DNA of 64,000 bases from Leclercia sp. S52. Its GTDB lineage: Bacteria; Pseudomonadota; Gammaproteobacteria; Enterobacterales; Enterobacteriaceae. The translations under genes were made by a program, and so were the position numbers. Below, piece by piece: positions 30,139 to 45,411 of the stretch. Positions within the stretch are counted from its first letter, which is position 1. Each line of letters starts with the position of its first letter. The stretch covers positions 4,836,001 through 4,900,000 of the forward strand of contig NZ_CP152474.1 in the NCBI RefSeq assembly GCF_039727615.1, given 5' to 3'. The notes under the pieces were generated by a model that saw nothing but the letters and a program-made list of their open reading frames with translations, made no database searches and was not told the origin of the DNA.

Positions 30139-30247
30139 TAAAAAACGCCCCAGTCATTACTGACTGGGGCGGCTAAAATATTCAGCCAAATCCGATTACG
30201 TGAAGTAAAAGGTCTGAAAGATAGAACATCTTACCTCTGTACCCTAC
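30139..30247 (-). ncRNA. spf: Spot 42 small RNA
   Basis: 109-base RNA on the minus strand starting GTAGGGTACAGAGGTAAGAT and ending in a strong hairpin with six T, practically identical to my memory of E. coli Spot 42. It lies between engB and the 3' end of polA, the usual place. Spot 42 is repressed by CRP-cAMP and silences many catabolic genes with Hfq. A TCACAA half-site with TGATCATCACA at about 30327-30340 fits a CRP site. Confidence 0.95.
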
Positions 30248-30394
30248 GCGAATAACTCTACCCTTTTTTAGACTATAGACAAAGCACTTTTTGTAGTTTT
30301 TTTTCATTCTTTACATAGGTAATTCTAATGATCATCACAAAACGTTCATGGATATGTTGCTTACTTACAGAAACTGTTCATATCTCAGAAAGCG

Positions 30395-33187
30395 TTAGTG
30401 AGCCTGATCCCAGTTTTCTCCGCTACCCACTTCCACCAGCAACGGCACATCCAGCTTCACGCTGTTTTCCATCAGTTCATGGATCTTTTTCGAGACGGAT
30501 TCGACATCGTCTTTATGCACTTCGAACACCAGTTCATCGTGAACCTGCATGATCATACGCACCCGCGGCTGCTCTGTCTCCAGCCAGGCATCAACGGCGA
30601 TCATTGCACGTTTAATGATATCTGCCGCTGTCCCCTGCATCGGGGCGTTGATGGCTGCACGCTCAGCTCCGGCGCGGCGGGCTGCATTGCTGGATTGGAT
30701 ATCCGGCAGATAGAGGCGGCGACCTTCCAGCGTTTCGACATAGCCTTTTTCTTTCGCCTGGGCGCGGGTGGTCTCCATGTACTTCAGCACACCCGGATAG
30801 CGTTCAAAATAGAGATCCATGTACTTCTGCGACTCTTTACGCGGAATATTGAGCTGACGGGAGAGACCAAAGGCGCTCATACCGTAGATCAGACCAAAGT
30901 TGATCGCTTTTGCGCTGCGGCGCTGTTCCCCGGTCACACTCTCCAGTGACATGCCAAACACTTCGGCTGCCGTCGCCCGGTGAATATCCTGCCCTTCCGC
31001 AAAGGCGGTCAACAGGCCCTTATCCCGTGACAGGTGTGCCATAATACGCAGCTCAATCTGAGAGTAGTCAGCAGAGACGATGACGTAGTCCTGCGGCGCA
31101 ATAAACGCCTGACGGATACGACGCCCCTCTTCATTACGCACCGGAATGTTTTGCAGGTTAGGATCGGTTGAGGACAGCCGCCCGGTAGCCGCCACAGCCT
31201 GATGATAAGAGGTATGCACGCGGCCCGTTTTCGGGTTGATCATCAACGGCAGCTTATCGGTATAGGTCGATTTCAGCTTTGCCAGCCCGCGGTATTGCAG
31301 GATCACTTTTGGCAGTGGATAGTCCAGCGCCAGCTCCTCCAGCACCTCTTCAGAGGTGGACGGCGCGCCGCCCGGAGTCTTCTTCAGCGGCTTAATGCCC
31401 TGCTTTTCAAACAGAATGGTCTGCAGCTGTTTGGTGGACGAGAGATTAAACGCCTCGCCGGCGATCTCATGCGCTTTTTGCTCGAGTTCGTTCAGGCGCA
31501 ACGCGATCTCTTCCGAGTGCTTATGCAGCACAGCCGGGTCGATCTTCACGCCGTTGCGCTCAATCCGGGACAGAACCGGCACCAGCGGCATCTCGATATT
31601 CTGGAATACGTTCAGCGGCCCGGCGTGCTTTTGCAGCTTTGGCCACATCTTTAAATGCAGTTGCAGCGTGACGTCGGCATCTTCTGCCGCGTAATGTCCC
31701 GCCTCTTCCAGTGCGATCTGGTTAAACGTCAGCTGATTCTTACCCTTACCCGCGATCTCTTCAAAGGTGACGGTTTTGTGCTTCAGCCAGCGATCGGAGA
31801 GTGAATCCATATCATGACGACCGGCCACGCTGTCAAGGATATAGGACTCCAGCATGGTATCGAAGGCGATGCCCCGCAGCTCAATGCCGTAGTTCTGCAG
31901 GATGCCGCGATCGAACTTCAGGTTTTGCCCCACCTTGAGTGCTTTGTCGTCTTCAAGGATCGGCTTAAGGAGTTCGAGTACGCGCTCGCGAGCGATCTGC
32001 TCAGGCGCATCCAGATAGTCGTGGGCGACCGGCACATAGGCGGCAACGCCAGGCTCAGTGGCAAAGGAGAGACCCACCATATTGGCGGAGACGTTGTCGA
32101 GGCTGTCGGTTTCGGTATCAAAAGCGAACACCGGCGCCTGCTTTAATTTTTCAATCCAGACCTGCAGCTGTGCTTCATCGAGAATGGTTTCGTAATGTTC
32201 AGACGAGAGGACGCTGGCTTCTTCTTCCGGCTCCTCTTCTGCATCAATCACCAGCGTCTCTTTCGGCTTAGCGGCTGGTTTCGCCCCTTTCGCCTGCAGC
32301 CATTTCCCCGCTTCGAGATCGGTTATCCAGCGTTTGAATTCATATTGCTTAAACAGGCCCAACAGCTCTTCGGCGGCAGGCTGCTGCACTTCCAGCTGTT
32401 CGCAGGTCAGATCCAGTTCAACGTCGGTTTTAATCGTCGCCAGCTGATAGGAGAGGTACGCCACCTCTTTGTTTTGCTCAAGTTTGGCGGCCATGGTTTT
32501 GGCGCCGCGGAAGGATAACCCGGCAATTTTGTCCTGTTCGCTATACAGCGTATCCAGCCCACCCAGCCCCTGCAGCAGCGCCTGGGCCGTCTTCTCGCCC
32601 ACGCCCGGCACGCCAGGGATGTTATCGGAAGAGTCGCCCATCAGGGCGAGGAAGTCGATGATCAGCTCTGGCGGCACGCCATACTTGGTCACCACCTCTT
32701 CCGGCCCGAGGATAGTATTGGTCATGGTGTTAATCAGGGTGATCCCCGGGGTCACCAGCTGCGCCATGTCTTTATCGCCGGTACTGATTAATACCGGACG
32801 GCCAAGCTTCTCGGCTTCTCGCGCCAGCGTACCGATCACATCGTCCGCTTCCACGCCAGAGACGGCCATTAAAGGCAGCCCCATCGCTTTCACCATCTTA
32901 TGCAGAGGCTCAATCTGCGCGCGCAGATCGTCCGGCATCGGCGGGCGATGGGATTTGTAATGTTCAAACAGCTCATCCCTGAAAGTTTTGCCTTTCGCAT
33001 CGAAGACCACAGCGGCATGGCTCGGCTGATACTGCAGGATCAAGCTACGCAGCATGTTCAGCACGCCATACATTGCGCCCGTAGGCTCTCCCGCGCTGTT
33101 AGTCAGCGGAGGAAACGCATGATACGCCCGATAGAGATAAGACGAACCGTCGACGAGAATAAGCGGATTTTCGGGGATCTGAACCAT
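30395..33187 (-). CDS. polA: DNA polymerase I
   Basis: 930 residues from the ATG at 33187 (E. coli 928); the upstream extension to 33229 is not supported. 5'-3' exonuclease domain, 3'-5' exonuclease with DTETDSL near the middle, and polymerase palm with [10 protein letters not shown] and the VHDELVFEV motif. Fills Okazaki gaps and repairs DNA. Confidence 0.98.
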   Translation of the reverse strand: MVQIPENPLILVDGSSYLYRAYHAFPPLTNSAGEPTGAMYGVLNMLRSLILQYQPSHAAVVFDAKGKTFRDELFEHYKSHRPPMPDDLRAQIEPLHKMVKAMGLPLMAVSGVEADDVIGTLAREAEKLGRPVLISTGDKDMAQLVTPGITLINTMTNTILGPEEVVTKYGVPPELIIDFLALMGDSSDNIPGVPGVGEKTAQALLQGLGGLDTLYSEQDKIAGLSFRGAKTMAAKLEQNKEVAYLSYQLATIKTDVELDLTCEQLEVQQPAAEELLGLFKQYEFKRWITDLEAGKWLQAKGAKPAAKPKETLVIDAEEEPEEEASVLSSEHYETILDEAQLQVWIEKLKQAPVFAFDTETDSLDNVSANMVGLSFATEPGVAAYVPVAHDYLDAPEQIARERVLELLKPILEDDKALKVGQNLKFDRGILQNYGIELRGIAFDTMLESYILDSVAGRHDMDSLSDRWLKHKTVTFEEIAGKGKNQLTFNQIALEEAGHYAAEDADVTLQLHLKMWPKLQKHAGPLNVFQNIEMPLVPVLSRIERNGVKIDPAVLHKHSEEIALRLNELEQKAHEIAGEAFNLSSTKQLQTILFEKQGIKPLKKTPGGAPSTSEEVLEELALDYPLPKVILQYRGLAKLKSTYTDKLPLMINPKTGRVHTSYHQAVAATGRLSSTDPNLQNIPVRNEEGRRIRQAFIAPQDYVIVSADYSQIELRIMAHLSRDKGLLTAFAEGQDIHRATAAEVFGMSLESVTGEQRRSAKAINFGLIYGMSAFGLSRQLNIPRKESQKYMDLYFERYPGVLKYMETTRAQAKEKGYVETLEGRRLYLPDIQSSNAARRAGAERAAINAPMQGTAADIIKRAMIAVDAWLETEQPRVRMIMQVHDELVFEVHKDDVESVSKKIHELMENSVKLDVPLLVEVGSGENWDQAH

Positions 33188-33623
33188 AATGTCCGTGCCT
33201 TTGAGTAATTTATGGATAAAGGATGCCACAGAAGGATGAAAACATCAGTTTTTCGCGGCCAATACAGCCAAAGATTTTGCGATCCTGACGATCGCTCGCA
33301 AAGTAAATCTGTGGATAAGTTTGTGAGTAGTTTCTGCGGCCTGGACTAAATGTGCTATCTGACGATCGCCCATAAAATAATTATCCTTATGAATCAATGG
33401 ATTATTATTTGATCGCGATCTCATATTTCTGATTGATGACAATTTACTCCATGTGGATATAAGCCACGCAGGATCCGCGCTACAGAATTTTTCTCCACCG
33501 GGCAGGCAAATGAGAATTCCCGCCAGGTAAAAGCGCCATCCTTAGAGCGTTTTCTGGTAAAATCAGCGCCCGGTGTCTGTTTATCAGGCGCTAATTATAG
33601 CTAACTACCTGAAAACACTCATC
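33188..33623. other. polA/yihG intergenic region with a DnaA box
   Basis: 436 bases. It carries TGTGGATAA at 33310-33318, the perfect complement of the DnaA consensus TTATCCACA. A 65-codon minus-strand frame at 33245-33442 looks accidental. polA and yihG are divergent, so promoters for both must be in here; I cannot place them reliably. Confidence 0.6.
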
Positions 33624-34532
33624 ATGTCGAGACTGCTGGCTGCGAGCATACTTCTGTTAAGTATCGCATTAACTATTCTGGTCACCATCGCCTGTTCCGT
33701 GCCGATCATCATCGCCGGAATAATTAAACTGCTATTACCGATCCCCATCGTCTGGCGTGCAGTCTCTGCTTTCTGTAACTTCATGATGTACTGCTGGTGT
33801 GAAGGCCTGGCGGTACTTCTGCGCCTTAACCCGCATCTAAAGTGGGATGTTCAGGGTCTGGAAGGGCTCAACAAGAAAAACTGGTATTTGCTCATCTGTA
33901 ACCACCACTGCTGGGCCGATATCGTGGTGTTATGCGTGCTGTTCCGCAAACATATCCCGATGAACAAATACTTTCTTAAACAACAGCTCGCCTGGGTGCC
34001 CTTTATTGGCCTCGCCTGCTGGGCGCTGGATATGCCCTTCATGAAACGCTATTCGCGCAGCTATCTGATTCGCCATCCTGAGCGCCGCGGCAAAGATGTT
34101 GAAACGACCCGCCGCTCGTGTGAGAAGTTTCGTGCGCACCCCACCACGATCGTCAACTTTGTCGAAGGCTCTCGCTTTACCGAAGAGAAACAGCAGCAAA
34201 CCCGCTCGCCATATGCCAACCTGCTGCCACCCAAAGCGGCCGGGATTGCCATGGCGCTTAACGTACTGGGCCAACAGTTCGACAAGTTACTGGACGTGAC
34301 GCTCTGCTATCCCGAAAACGATAAGACGCCGTTTTACGATATGCTCAGCGGCAAATTAACCCGGATTGTGGTGCGTATTAATCTGGTGCCTGTGGCGGAG
34401 GAGTTACACGGGGACTATGTCAGCGATAAGAACTTTAAGCGACGTTTCCAGCTCTGGCTGAATACGCTGTGGAGTGAGAAGGACGCGCTGATAAACAAGA
34501 TAAAAGCCGAATACAATAACGCCGGTCATTGA
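33624..34532 (+). CDS. yihG: YihG, lysophospholipid acyltransferase-family protein
   Basis: 302 residues from the ATG at 33624; a GTG at 33573 would add 17 residues and an aligned E. coli start would fall between them, so the start is uncertain. N-terminal membrane anchor, then the PlsC-like domain with the H-x4-D motif in NHHCWAD and the FVEGSRF block. It acts as an acyltransferase with specificity related to lysophosphatidic acid in E. coli, where it influences fatty-acid composition and motility. A terminator overlaps its stop. Confidence 0.9.
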   Translation: MSRLLAASILLLSIALTILVTIACSVPIIIAGIIKLLLPIPIVWRAVSAFCNFMMYCWCEGLAVLLRLNPHLKWDVQGLEGLNKKNWYLLICNHHCWADIVVLCVLFRKHIPMNKYFLKQQLAWVPFIGLACWALDMPFMKRYSRSYLIRHPERRGKDVETTRRSCEKFRAHPTTIVNFVEGSRFTEEKQQQTRSPYANLLPPKAAGIAMALNVLGQQFDKLLDVTLCYPENDKTPFYDMLSGKLTRIVVRINLVPVAEELHGDYVSDKNFKRRFQLWLNTLWSEKDALINKIKAEYNNAGH

Positions 34533-34545
34533 CCGGCGTTTTCTT
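34518..34545 (+). terminator. yihG terminator
   Basis: 10-bp stem AACGCCGGTC / GACCGGCGTT, loop ATT, then TTCTTTATT. It also contains the last codons of yihG and lies before the convergent dsbA. Confidence 0.85.
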
Positions 34546-34547
34546 TA

Positions 34548-35171
34548 TTACTTCTTCTCAACCAGATACTTCACGGTATCGGCATATTGCTGGACGAAGA
34601 TGTCCATGCTGCTGGTATCCATGCCCTGCATATTCAGCTGATATTTACCGTTAACATACATAGCCGGCACGCCGCGCAGCTGCAGATCGGCAGCAGCTTT
34701 TTCCTGTTGAGCCACCAGGGATTTCACGACAAAGCTATTCCAGGCTGCATCGTATTCTTCACCTTTAACACCGGCATCAACAAATACTTTACGGATATCA
34801 GCAGTGGTCTGGACGGTCTGGGTTTTCTGAACCGCTTCAAACATCGGCGCAGTAATTTTGTCTTCCACACCCAGCGCCAACGCTACGGCCCATGCCTGAG
34901 TCAGGTCTTTGCCCAATGGACCAAGAAACTCAACGTGATACTTGGTCATTTTGGTGCCTTCCGGCAGCTTTTTCTTCACGCTATCGGAAACGTGCAGAAC
35001 CTGCTCGAACTCATAGCAGTGCGGGCAGTAGAATGAGAAGAACTCCAGAACCTGAGGTTCTCCGGCAACTGGCTTATCGAGGGTAATATACTGCTTGCCA
35101 TCGGTAAACTGTGCAGCCGATGCGCTAAAAGCCAGAATCATACCTGCCAGCGCCAGCCATATTTTTTTCAT
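34548..35171 (-). CDS. dsbA: DsbA, periplasmic thiol:disulfide oxidoreductase
   Basis: 207 residues from the ATG at 35171. Signal peptide [19 protein letters not shown] (cleavage after residue 19), then a thioredoxin fold with CPHC in [15 protein letters not shown] and a cis-proline in GVPAM. It introduces disulfide bonds in exported proteins and is reoxidised by DsbB. It follows srkA by about 27 bases and the two form an operon. Confidence 0.97.
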   Translation of the reverse strand: MKKIWLALAGMILAFSASAAQFTDGKQYITLDKPVAGEPQVLEFFSFYCPHCYEFEQVLHVSDSVKKKLPEGTKMTKYHVEFLGPLGKDLTQAWAVALALGVEDKITAPMFEAVQKTQTVQTTADIRKVFVDAGVKGEEYDAAWNSFVVKSLVAQQEKAAADLQLRGVPAMYVNGKYQLNMQGMDTSSMDIFVQQYADTVKYLVEKK

Positions 35172-35198
35172 AATCAACTCTCTCCTGGGTGTGTTCGA

Positions 35199-36185
35199 TT
35201 AATACATTGGCGTTAATTGCAAAGGGGGTTCCTGCAGAACCTTTACCTGTTCAATAAATGTGGATATCTGGTTACGCCAGTAATCTTCCCCGGTAAGCCA
35301 TGGGAAGTTTCTGGGGAAAGCGGGGTCGTCCCAACGCCTGATTAACCATGCAAGATAATAAACAAAACGCATGGCGCGTAAAGGTTCGATTAATGCAATT
35401 TCGTCTGAATCAAAGGAACTGAATTCTTCATAGGCTTCGATAATTGTCTCCAGCTGCATCCGCTGCTCGGCTTTATCGCCATTCAACAGCATCCAGAGAT
35501 CCTGAATGGCAGGTCCCATTCGCGCATCATCGAGATCGACAAATAATGGTCCATCACGCCAGAGGATATTTCCGGCATGGCAATCGCCGTGCAGACGCAG
35601 CGTTGTTACGTTGTTATCCCAGCGCAGTATGACGGCATTAATTAAGCCATCCGTTGCGGCAAGGAATTGCGCCTTAAGCCCTGAAGGGATGAGCGTGGAA
35701 GTTTCAAATACCTGACGAGGTTCGAGCAAGTATTCCTGAATGCCGATGGCAGGGCGGGCGGTAAATGCGCTTTTCTGCCCCGTCTGATGAATGCGCCCTA
35801 AATAACGGGCTACCCACTCCATCTGATCGATATTATCGGCTTCAAATTGCCGACCACCGAGGCTGGGGAAGACGGCAAAATAAAAACCCTGGTGAGTCAG
35901 CAGCGTCTGATTATTGAATTCAAGGGGTGCAGCGACGGGAACATCATCGGCCACCAGGTCGAGAGCGAACTGATGCTCTTCCTGAATTTGATCAGCTGAC
36001 CAGCGCTGCGGGCGATAAAATTTCACCACAAAGCGCCGGCGATCCTCGTCCTGAAACTGGTAAACGCGGTTCTCATAGCTGTTTAAAGGAGTCAGGCCTG
36101 AGTCCACCCGGATGCCCTGTTCAAACAGCGCATCCATAATGGTATCCGGGTGTAAGGTCTGGAAAGTAAAAGCCTGGTCGTTCAT
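35199..36185 (-). CDS. srkA: Stress response kinase A
   Basis: 328 residues, as in E. coli (YihE/RdoA). Ser/Thr kinase of the APH fold with VVKFYRPQRWS (ATP-binding Lys), catalytic LHGDCHAGNILW and metal-binding DLDDARMG. Acts under Cpx and stress control to counter MazF-dependent death. The first gene of srkA-dsbA. Confidence 0.95.
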   Translation of the reverse strand: MNDQAFTFQTLHPDTIMDALFEQGIRVDSGLTPLNSYENRVYQFQDEDRRRFVVKFYRPQRWSADQIQEEHQFALDLVADDVPVAAPLEFNNQTLLTHQGFYFAVFPSLGGRQFEADNIDQMEWVARYLGRIHQTGQKSAFTARPAIGIQEYLLEPRQVFETSTLIPSGLKAQFLAATDGLINAVILRWDNNVTTLRLHGDCHAGNILWRDGPLFVDLDDARMGPAIQDLWMLLNGDKAEQRMQLETIIEAYEEFSSFDSDEIALIEPLRAMRFVYYLAWLIRRWDDPAFPRNFPWLTGEDYWRNQISTFIEQVKVLQEPPLQLTPMY

Positions 36186-36260
36186 CCGATCATCCGGAAA
36201 TTATACGAATGATTGAGGATATCATTTAACGGCGTTTACGGTGGTGCCTCTTACAAGCTT

Positions 36261-36530
36261 TTACTCTTTAATTACACCACGCGCGCGCAGAAGGGCGGTT
36301 TTAAAATCTTCTTCGTAATCTTTCTGAATACCCGGGATCACCGCATCTTTGCCTGAATCACGCATTTTCAGGTGATAGATCAGGATGTCATCAGAAAGGT
36401 CGGCCAGCTCACCGTCATAGCCTGACTCCAGCGCCAGTTTCTGTAAGAATTGCATCAGGTTAAGTTCTGGCTCTTTTTGCCAGGCTGGCTGGAGGAGTTC
36501 AATAACTTCGTTCAGACGTTTACATTTCAT
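36261..36530 (-). CDS. yihD: YihD, DUF1040 protein
   Basis: 89 residues, a soluble small protein ([20 protein letters not shown]...), as in E. coli. No established function. It is transcribed away from mobA, with a small divergent gap. Confidence 0.93.
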   Translation of the reverse strand: MKCKRLNEVIELLQPAWQKEPELNLMQFLQKLALESGYDGELADLSDDILIYHLKMRDSGKDAVIPGIQKDYEEDFKTALLRARGVIKE

Positions 36531-36595
36531 AGTAATGCTCCTTTCATTTAGAGTGACACGTTAGCAGGGTCAATCCCACAAGAAAAGAGGCGATA

Positions 36596-37183
36596 TTGTT
36601 GAGCCAGATAAGCAGCATCACCGGGGTGGTATTAGCCGGAGGCAAAGCGTCACGCATGGGTGGTAAAGATAAGGGCTTGCAGGAGCTGAACGGTCTGCCG
36701 TTATGGCAGCACGTTGCGCGAACGCTGCGTAAGCAGGTCGACACGCTCGCCGTCAGTGCCAACCGTAATATAGCCACTTATCAGGAAAGCGGGTATCCCG
36801 TTTACGCGGATCTCCTGGCTGATTACCCTGGGCCGCTGGCGGGCATGCTTTCTGTCATGCTGCAGTGCGACGCGGAGTGGTTTCTGTTCTGTCCTTGCGA
36901 TACACCCTTTATCCCGGATTGCCTGGCTGAGCGGCTGATAAAAAGCAGGGAAACGGCTCCCGTGGTGTGGGCACATGACGGCGATCGCGATCACCCAACC
37001 ATTGCATTAATGCATCGCCAGCTGATGCCGAAGCTACAGGACTATCTAGCCGCAGGCGAGCGACGGGTGATGGTCTTTATGCGCCTGGCGGGCGGCCATT
37101 CCGTTGATTTTAGTGATATGAAGCAGGCATTTATTAATATGAATACCCTCGAAGAGATGCAAGCGGTTCAGAGGTACAAATGA
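36596..37183 (+). CDS. mobA: Molybdenum cofactor guanylyltransferase
   Basis: 195 residues when started at the TTG at 36596 (a second TTG at 36599 is possible), with AGAGG five bases upstream. Transfers GMP from GTP to Mo-molybdopterin, giving the bis-MGD cofactor needed by FdoG in the same window. Nucleotide-binding motif [17 protein letters not shown] and [10 protein letters not shown]. Overlaps mobB by four bases. Confidence 0.96.
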   Translation: MLSQISSITGVVLAGGKASRMGGKDKGLQELNGLPLWQHVARTLRKQVDTLAVSANRNIATYQESGYPVYADLLADYPGPLAGMLSVMLQCDAEWFLFCPCDTPFIPDCLAERLIKSRETAPVVWAHDGDRDHPTIALMHRQLMPKLQDYLAAGERRVMVFMRLAGGHSVDFSDMKQAFINMNTLEEMQAVQRYK

Positions 37184-37686
37184 TACCGGTTATAGCGATT
37201 GCCGCCTGGAGCGGTACGGGGAAAACTACCCTGTTAAAGGCCGTCATCCCGGCACTCTGTGCCAGAGGTGTGCGCCCGGGGCTCATCAAACATACCCACC
37301 ACAACATGGATATCGATACGCCCGGGAAAGATAGTTACGAACTGCGCAAGGCCGGTGCGGCACAAACCCTCGTCGCCAGCAGTCAGCGATGGGCCTTAAT
37401 GACGGAAACCCCTGACGAAGAGGAGATCGATCTGGCTTATCTCATCAGTCGGATGGATCATTCGAAGCTGGATCTGGTGCTGGTGGAAGGTTTTAAGCAT
37501 GAGCCGGTGGCAAAGATCCTGCTTTTCAGAAGCGACACCGGGCATGATATTACTGAGTTAACGCTTGATGAGCACGTCATCGCGGTGGCCAGTGACGATG
37601 TGCTTTCACTTCCCGTACCGGTACTGGATATCAATAATAGCGAGGGGATCGTGGATTTCATCCAGCAATGGATGGAGACGTTGTAG
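37180..37686 (+). CDS. mobB: MobB, molybdopterin-guanine dinucleotide biosynthesis adaptor
   Basis: 168 residues. GTP-binding protein that assists MobA. P-loop WSGTGKTT near residue 8-16 and [18 protein letters not shown] motif. Start overlaps mobA (ATGA). It is followed by a REP element and the rRNA operon terminator. Confidence 0.96.
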   Translation: MIPVIAIAAWSGTGKTTLLKAVIPALCARGVRPGLIKHTHHNMDIDTPGKDSYELRKAGAAQTLVASSQRWALMTETPDEEEIDLAYLISRMDHSKLDLVLVEGFKHEPVAKILLFRSDTGHDITELTLDEHVIAVASDDVLSLPVPVLDINNSEGIVDFIQQWMETL

Positions 37687-37714
37687 GCCGGGTAAGGCGA
37701 AGCCGCCACCCGGT
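37683..37714. repeat. REP element
   Basis: GTAGGCCGGGTAAGGC ... GCCGCCACCCGG, a palindromic REP between mobB and the rRNA operon. Confidence 0.8.
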
Positions 37715-37734
37715 GGTTTTTCCCGCCGCAACGC

Positions 37735-37760
37735 AAAAAAGCCCATCCGGGAGGATGGGC
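37735..37760 (-). terminator. rRNA operon terminator
   Basis: 8-bp stem GCCCATCC / GGATGGGC with a four-base loop; on the minus strand it is followed by six T. It ends the operon about 15 bases after the 5S gene. No distal tRNA genes lie between the 5S gene and this hairpin. Confidence 0.9.
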
Positions 37761-37774
37761 TTCTTACTTATTTG

Positions 37775-37895
37775 ATGCCTGGCAGTTCCCTACTCTCGCA
37801 TGGGGGAGACCCCACACTACCATCGGCGCTACGGCGTTTCACTTCTGAGTTCGGCATGGGGTCAGGTGGGACCACCGCGCTACAGCCGCCAGGCA
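37775..37895 (-). rRNA. rrf: 5S ribosomal RNA
   Basis: Minus strand; starts TGCCTGGCGGC and ends GCCAGGCAT, about 121 bases. A G-run at 37802-37806 has five bases where E. coli has four, a probable over-call. It sits next to mobB, as rrfA does in E. coli. Confidence 0.97.
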
Positions 37896-37986
37896 AATTC
37901 TGTTTCCGACACGCCCTTCGGGCCTGTCAGTTAATCTGTATCAGCTGAAAATTGTCTCAAATCCGCCGAAACAGCTTCGGCGTTGT

Positions 37987-40896
<2,910 letters not shown>

Positions 40897-41105
40897 TCAC
40901 AACCCGAAGATGTTTCACTTCTGATTGCGAAAATTTGAGAGACTCCAACACACCGCTTATCTGCTCTTATTACGGAGAGCAGACACGGCGTGTCGTTTCA
41001 ATTTTCAGCTTGATCCAGATTTTTAAAGAGCAAATATCTCAAACATCACCCGAAGATGAGTTTTGAGATACTGATTGGTTGTGCCTTTCACTCACACCCA
41101 GCAAG

Positions 41106-41180
41106 TGGCGTCCCCTAGGGGATTCGAACCCCTGTTGCCGCCGTGAAAGGGCGGAGTCCTAACCGCTAGACGAAGGGGAC
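41106..41180 (-). tRNA. gltU: tRNA-Glu (TTC) in the 16S-23S spacer
   Basis: 75 bases including an encoded CCA; anticodon TTC (complement at 41145-41147), GTTCGAATC T-arm, acceptor stem GTCCCCT / AGGGGAC. It is the only tRNA in the spacer, as in E. coli rrnC, rrnB, rrnG and rrnE; rrnA, by contrast, has Ile and Ala tRNAs. Confidence 0.97.
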
Positions 41181-41267
41181 ACGATGTGTCACGACTTCGC
41201 AGCCGTCTTGCTCGTTACTTTTCATCAGACAATCTGTGTGAGCACTACAAAGGCAGGTTCTTTAAGG

Positions 41268-42810
<1,543 letters not shown>

Positions 42811-42943
42811 AAGTTTGATGCTCGTGAATTAAACTTCGTAATGAATTACGTATGTTCACTCAGAGACTTTGGTATTCATTTATCGTCTTGCGACGTTAAG
42901 AATCCATGTCACTTTGAGTGCCCACACAGATTGTCTGATAAAT

Positions 42944-43119
42944 TGTTAAAGAGCAGTGCAACGCGGCTTTCGCTCACCGTTGCGAGGTCCCGTATAATAC
43001 GTTTTCCTCTTTCAGAGTCAAGCGATTATTTCGCGCTTTTCTCTGCTGACCCGGCGGCCTGTTTGCCGTTGTTCCGTGTCAGTGGAGGCGCATTATAGGG
43101 AGTTCTTCGGCAGTGACAA
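42944..43119 (-). promoter_or_regulatory. rRNA operon P1 and P2 promoters with boxA
   Basis: P1: TTGTCA at 43114-43119 and TATAAT at 43092-43097 with a 16-base spacer. P2: TTGACT at 43016-43021 and TATTAT at 42994-42999 with a 16-base spacer. A boxA-like antitermination element TGCTCTTTAACA is at 42944-42955. The layout is that of E. coli rrn operons, about 130-310 bases before 16S. Confidence 0.9.
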
Positions 43120-43268
43120 GAGTAAATTTAAAAAAAATAATCAACCGTACTTTTTTTCACCAAAAGACCCGTCTTTTAGCCAGAAATTGCGCTAATTGTC
43201 GTTTTACCAACCACAACTATCCTGCAGATGGCATACTTACTAGCATTAAGAATCAAGGAATATGCGTT

Positions 43269-43961
43269 ATGCCTTTGAGCGCGCAACAGCTGGCGGCACA
43301 AAAAAACCTCTCCTATGTGCTGGCAGAAAAACTGGCACAGCGGATCCTGGCGGGTGAATATCTGCCAGGGAGTATCTTGCCGGGCGAACTGGAACTGGGT
43401 GAGCAGTTTGGCGTGAGCCGAACTGCCGTGCGTGAAGCCGTGAAAACCTTAACCGCGAAAGGGATGGTACTTCCCCGCCCGCGTATCGGTACGCGCGTGA
43501 TGCCTCAGAGCAACTGGAACTTTCTCGATCAGGAGCTACTCTCCTGGTGGATGACGGAAGATAACTTCCATCAGGTGATCGACCATTTCCTGGTCATGCG
43601 CAGCAGTCTGGAGCCGCAGGCCTGCCTGCTGGCCGCCACGATCGGAACGGCAGAACAAAAAGCGCGATTAAATACCCTGATGGATGAGATGGTGCATCTG
43701 AAAAAGCACTTTAACCGGGAACGCTGGATAGAAGTGGATATGGCCTGGCACGAGCATATCTATGAGATGAGCGGTAATCCCTTCCTGACCTCTTTTGCCT
43801 CGCTCTTTCACTCTGTCTATCACACCTACTTTACGTCTATTACTCAGGACGAGGTGGTGAAGCTGGATTTACACCAGGCTATCGTTGATGCCATTCAGGA
43901 TAGCGATGGGCTACGCGCCATGACGGCCAGCCAGGCACTGCTTGCCGCACCGGCACGGTAG
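43269..43961 (+). CDS. yieP: GntR/FadR-family regulator YieP
   Basis: 230 residues from the ATG at 43269, with AAGGAA upstream; the frame to 43113 lies in the rRNA promoter region. N-terminal winged HTH (AQRILAGEYLPGSILPGE..LGEQFGVSRTAVREAVKTL) and a C-terminal FadR-like domain. In E. coli YieP is next to rrnC, the same as here. Its targets are incompletely known. Confidence 0.93.
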   Translation: MPLSAQQLAAQKNLSYVLAEKLAQRILAGEYLPGSILPGELELGEQFGVSRTAVREAVKTLTAKGMVLPRPRIGTRVMPQSNWNFLDQELLSWWMTEDNFHQVIDHFLVMRSSLEPQACLLAATIGTAEQKARLNTLMDEMVHLKKHFNRERWIEVDMAWHEHIYEMSGNPFLTSFASLFHSVYHTYFTSITQDEVVKLDLHQAIVDAIQDSDGLRAMTASQALLAAPAR

Positions 43962-43982
43962 CAACAAAAAACAGGAATTCGA

Positions 43983-45411
43983 ATGACAGTAAAAAAAGCG
44001 CGCAGCATGGCGGGTTTGCCATGGATCGCGGCAATGGCTTTCTTTATGCAGGCGTTGGACGCCACCATCCTCAACACCGCGCTTCCGGCGATTGCCGAAA
44101 GCCTTAACCGTTCTCCGCTGGCCATGCAGTCAGCCATCATCAGTTATACCCTGACCGTTGCAATGCTGATCCCGGTGAGCGGCTGGCTGGCCGATCGCTT
44201 CGGCACGCGACGTGTCTTTATGCTGGCGGTGACTTTGTTTACGCTGGGTTCACTGGCCTGCGCACTCTCCAGTTCGCTGGGTGAGCTGGTTGTATTCCGG
44301 GTGATTCAGGGTATTGGCGGCGCGATGATGATGCCGGTCGCGCGTCTGGCGCTGCTAAGGGCCTATCCGCGCAGCGAACTGTTGCCGGTGCTTAACTTTG
44401 TTACCATGCCGGGCCTGGTCGGGCCGATCCTCGGGCCGGTGCTGGGGGGCGTGCTGGTCACCTGGGCCAGCTGGCACTGGATATTCCTCATTAATATTCC
44501 GATTGGCATCGCCGGTATTTTCTATGCCCGTAAATTTATGCCGAACTTCACCACCCCGCGGCGCAAATTCGATATGGGGGGGGTTCTTCCTGTTTGGTCT
44601 GAGTCTGGTGCTGTTCTCCAGCGGCATGGAGCTGTTCGGTGAGAAAGTCGTGGCCACCTGGCTGGCCGTCTCCATCATCTTCAGCGGCATTCTTCTTTTC
44701 CTTCTTTATATACGTCATGCGCGTCGCCATCCTACGCCGCTGATTTCGCTCTCGCTGTTTAACACGCGCACCTTCTCGGTGGGCATTGCCGGAAACATCG
44801 CTTCGCGACTCGGCACCGGCTGTGTTCCCTTCCTGATGCCGCTGATGCTGCAGGTCGGGTTTGGTTATCCGGCGCTGATTGCTGGCTGCATGATGGCGCC
44901 CACGGCGGTGGGTTCGATACTGGCTAAATCCGGCGTGACCCAGCTGTTACGCCGGCTGGGATACCGCAGGACGCTGGTCGGGGTGACGGTGTTTATCGGC
45001 GTGATGATTGCGCAATTTTCACTGCAGTCGGCAGAGTTGCCGGTGTGGATGCTGATTTTGCCGCTGTTTGTACTGGGGATGGCGATGTCCATCCAGTTCA
45101 CCTCGATGAACACCATAACCCTTGCCGATCTCAGCGATGAGAACGCCAGCGGCGGCAACAGCATGCTGGCCGTGACGCAGCAGCTGTCGATCAGTCTGGG
45201 GGTTGCGGTCAGTGCGGCGGTGCTGCGTTTTTACGAAGGGTTCGACAGTAACAACACTGTCGAACAGTTTCACTCCACCTTTATCACTATGGGCGTGTTG
45301 ACGGTGATCTCTGCCCTGGTCTTTATGCTGTTAAAACCGAAAGACGGTCGTAACCTCATTAAAGAACGGCACAAACCTAAACCGACCCGCGTTCCATCAG
45401 AACAGGAGTAA
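43983..45411 (+). CDS. hsrA: HsrA/YieO MFS transporter, frameshifted (probable sequence error)
   Basis: A 14-helix DHA2-type drug/homocysteine-linked transporter. The frame begins [20 protein letters not shown] and breaks at an eight-G run, 44576-44583. With seven Gs, RRKFDMGG continues into [19 protein letters not shown] and the protein runs to 45411, giving 475 residues, the length of E. coli HsrA. The 3' end overlaps the convergent rbsR by 35 bases. The natural substrate is not certain. Confidence 0.9.

Noticed and set aside
33245..33442. 65-codon minus-strand frame upstream of polA
   Set aside because: No family, no good ribosome site, and it covers the divergent promoter region with the DnaA box.
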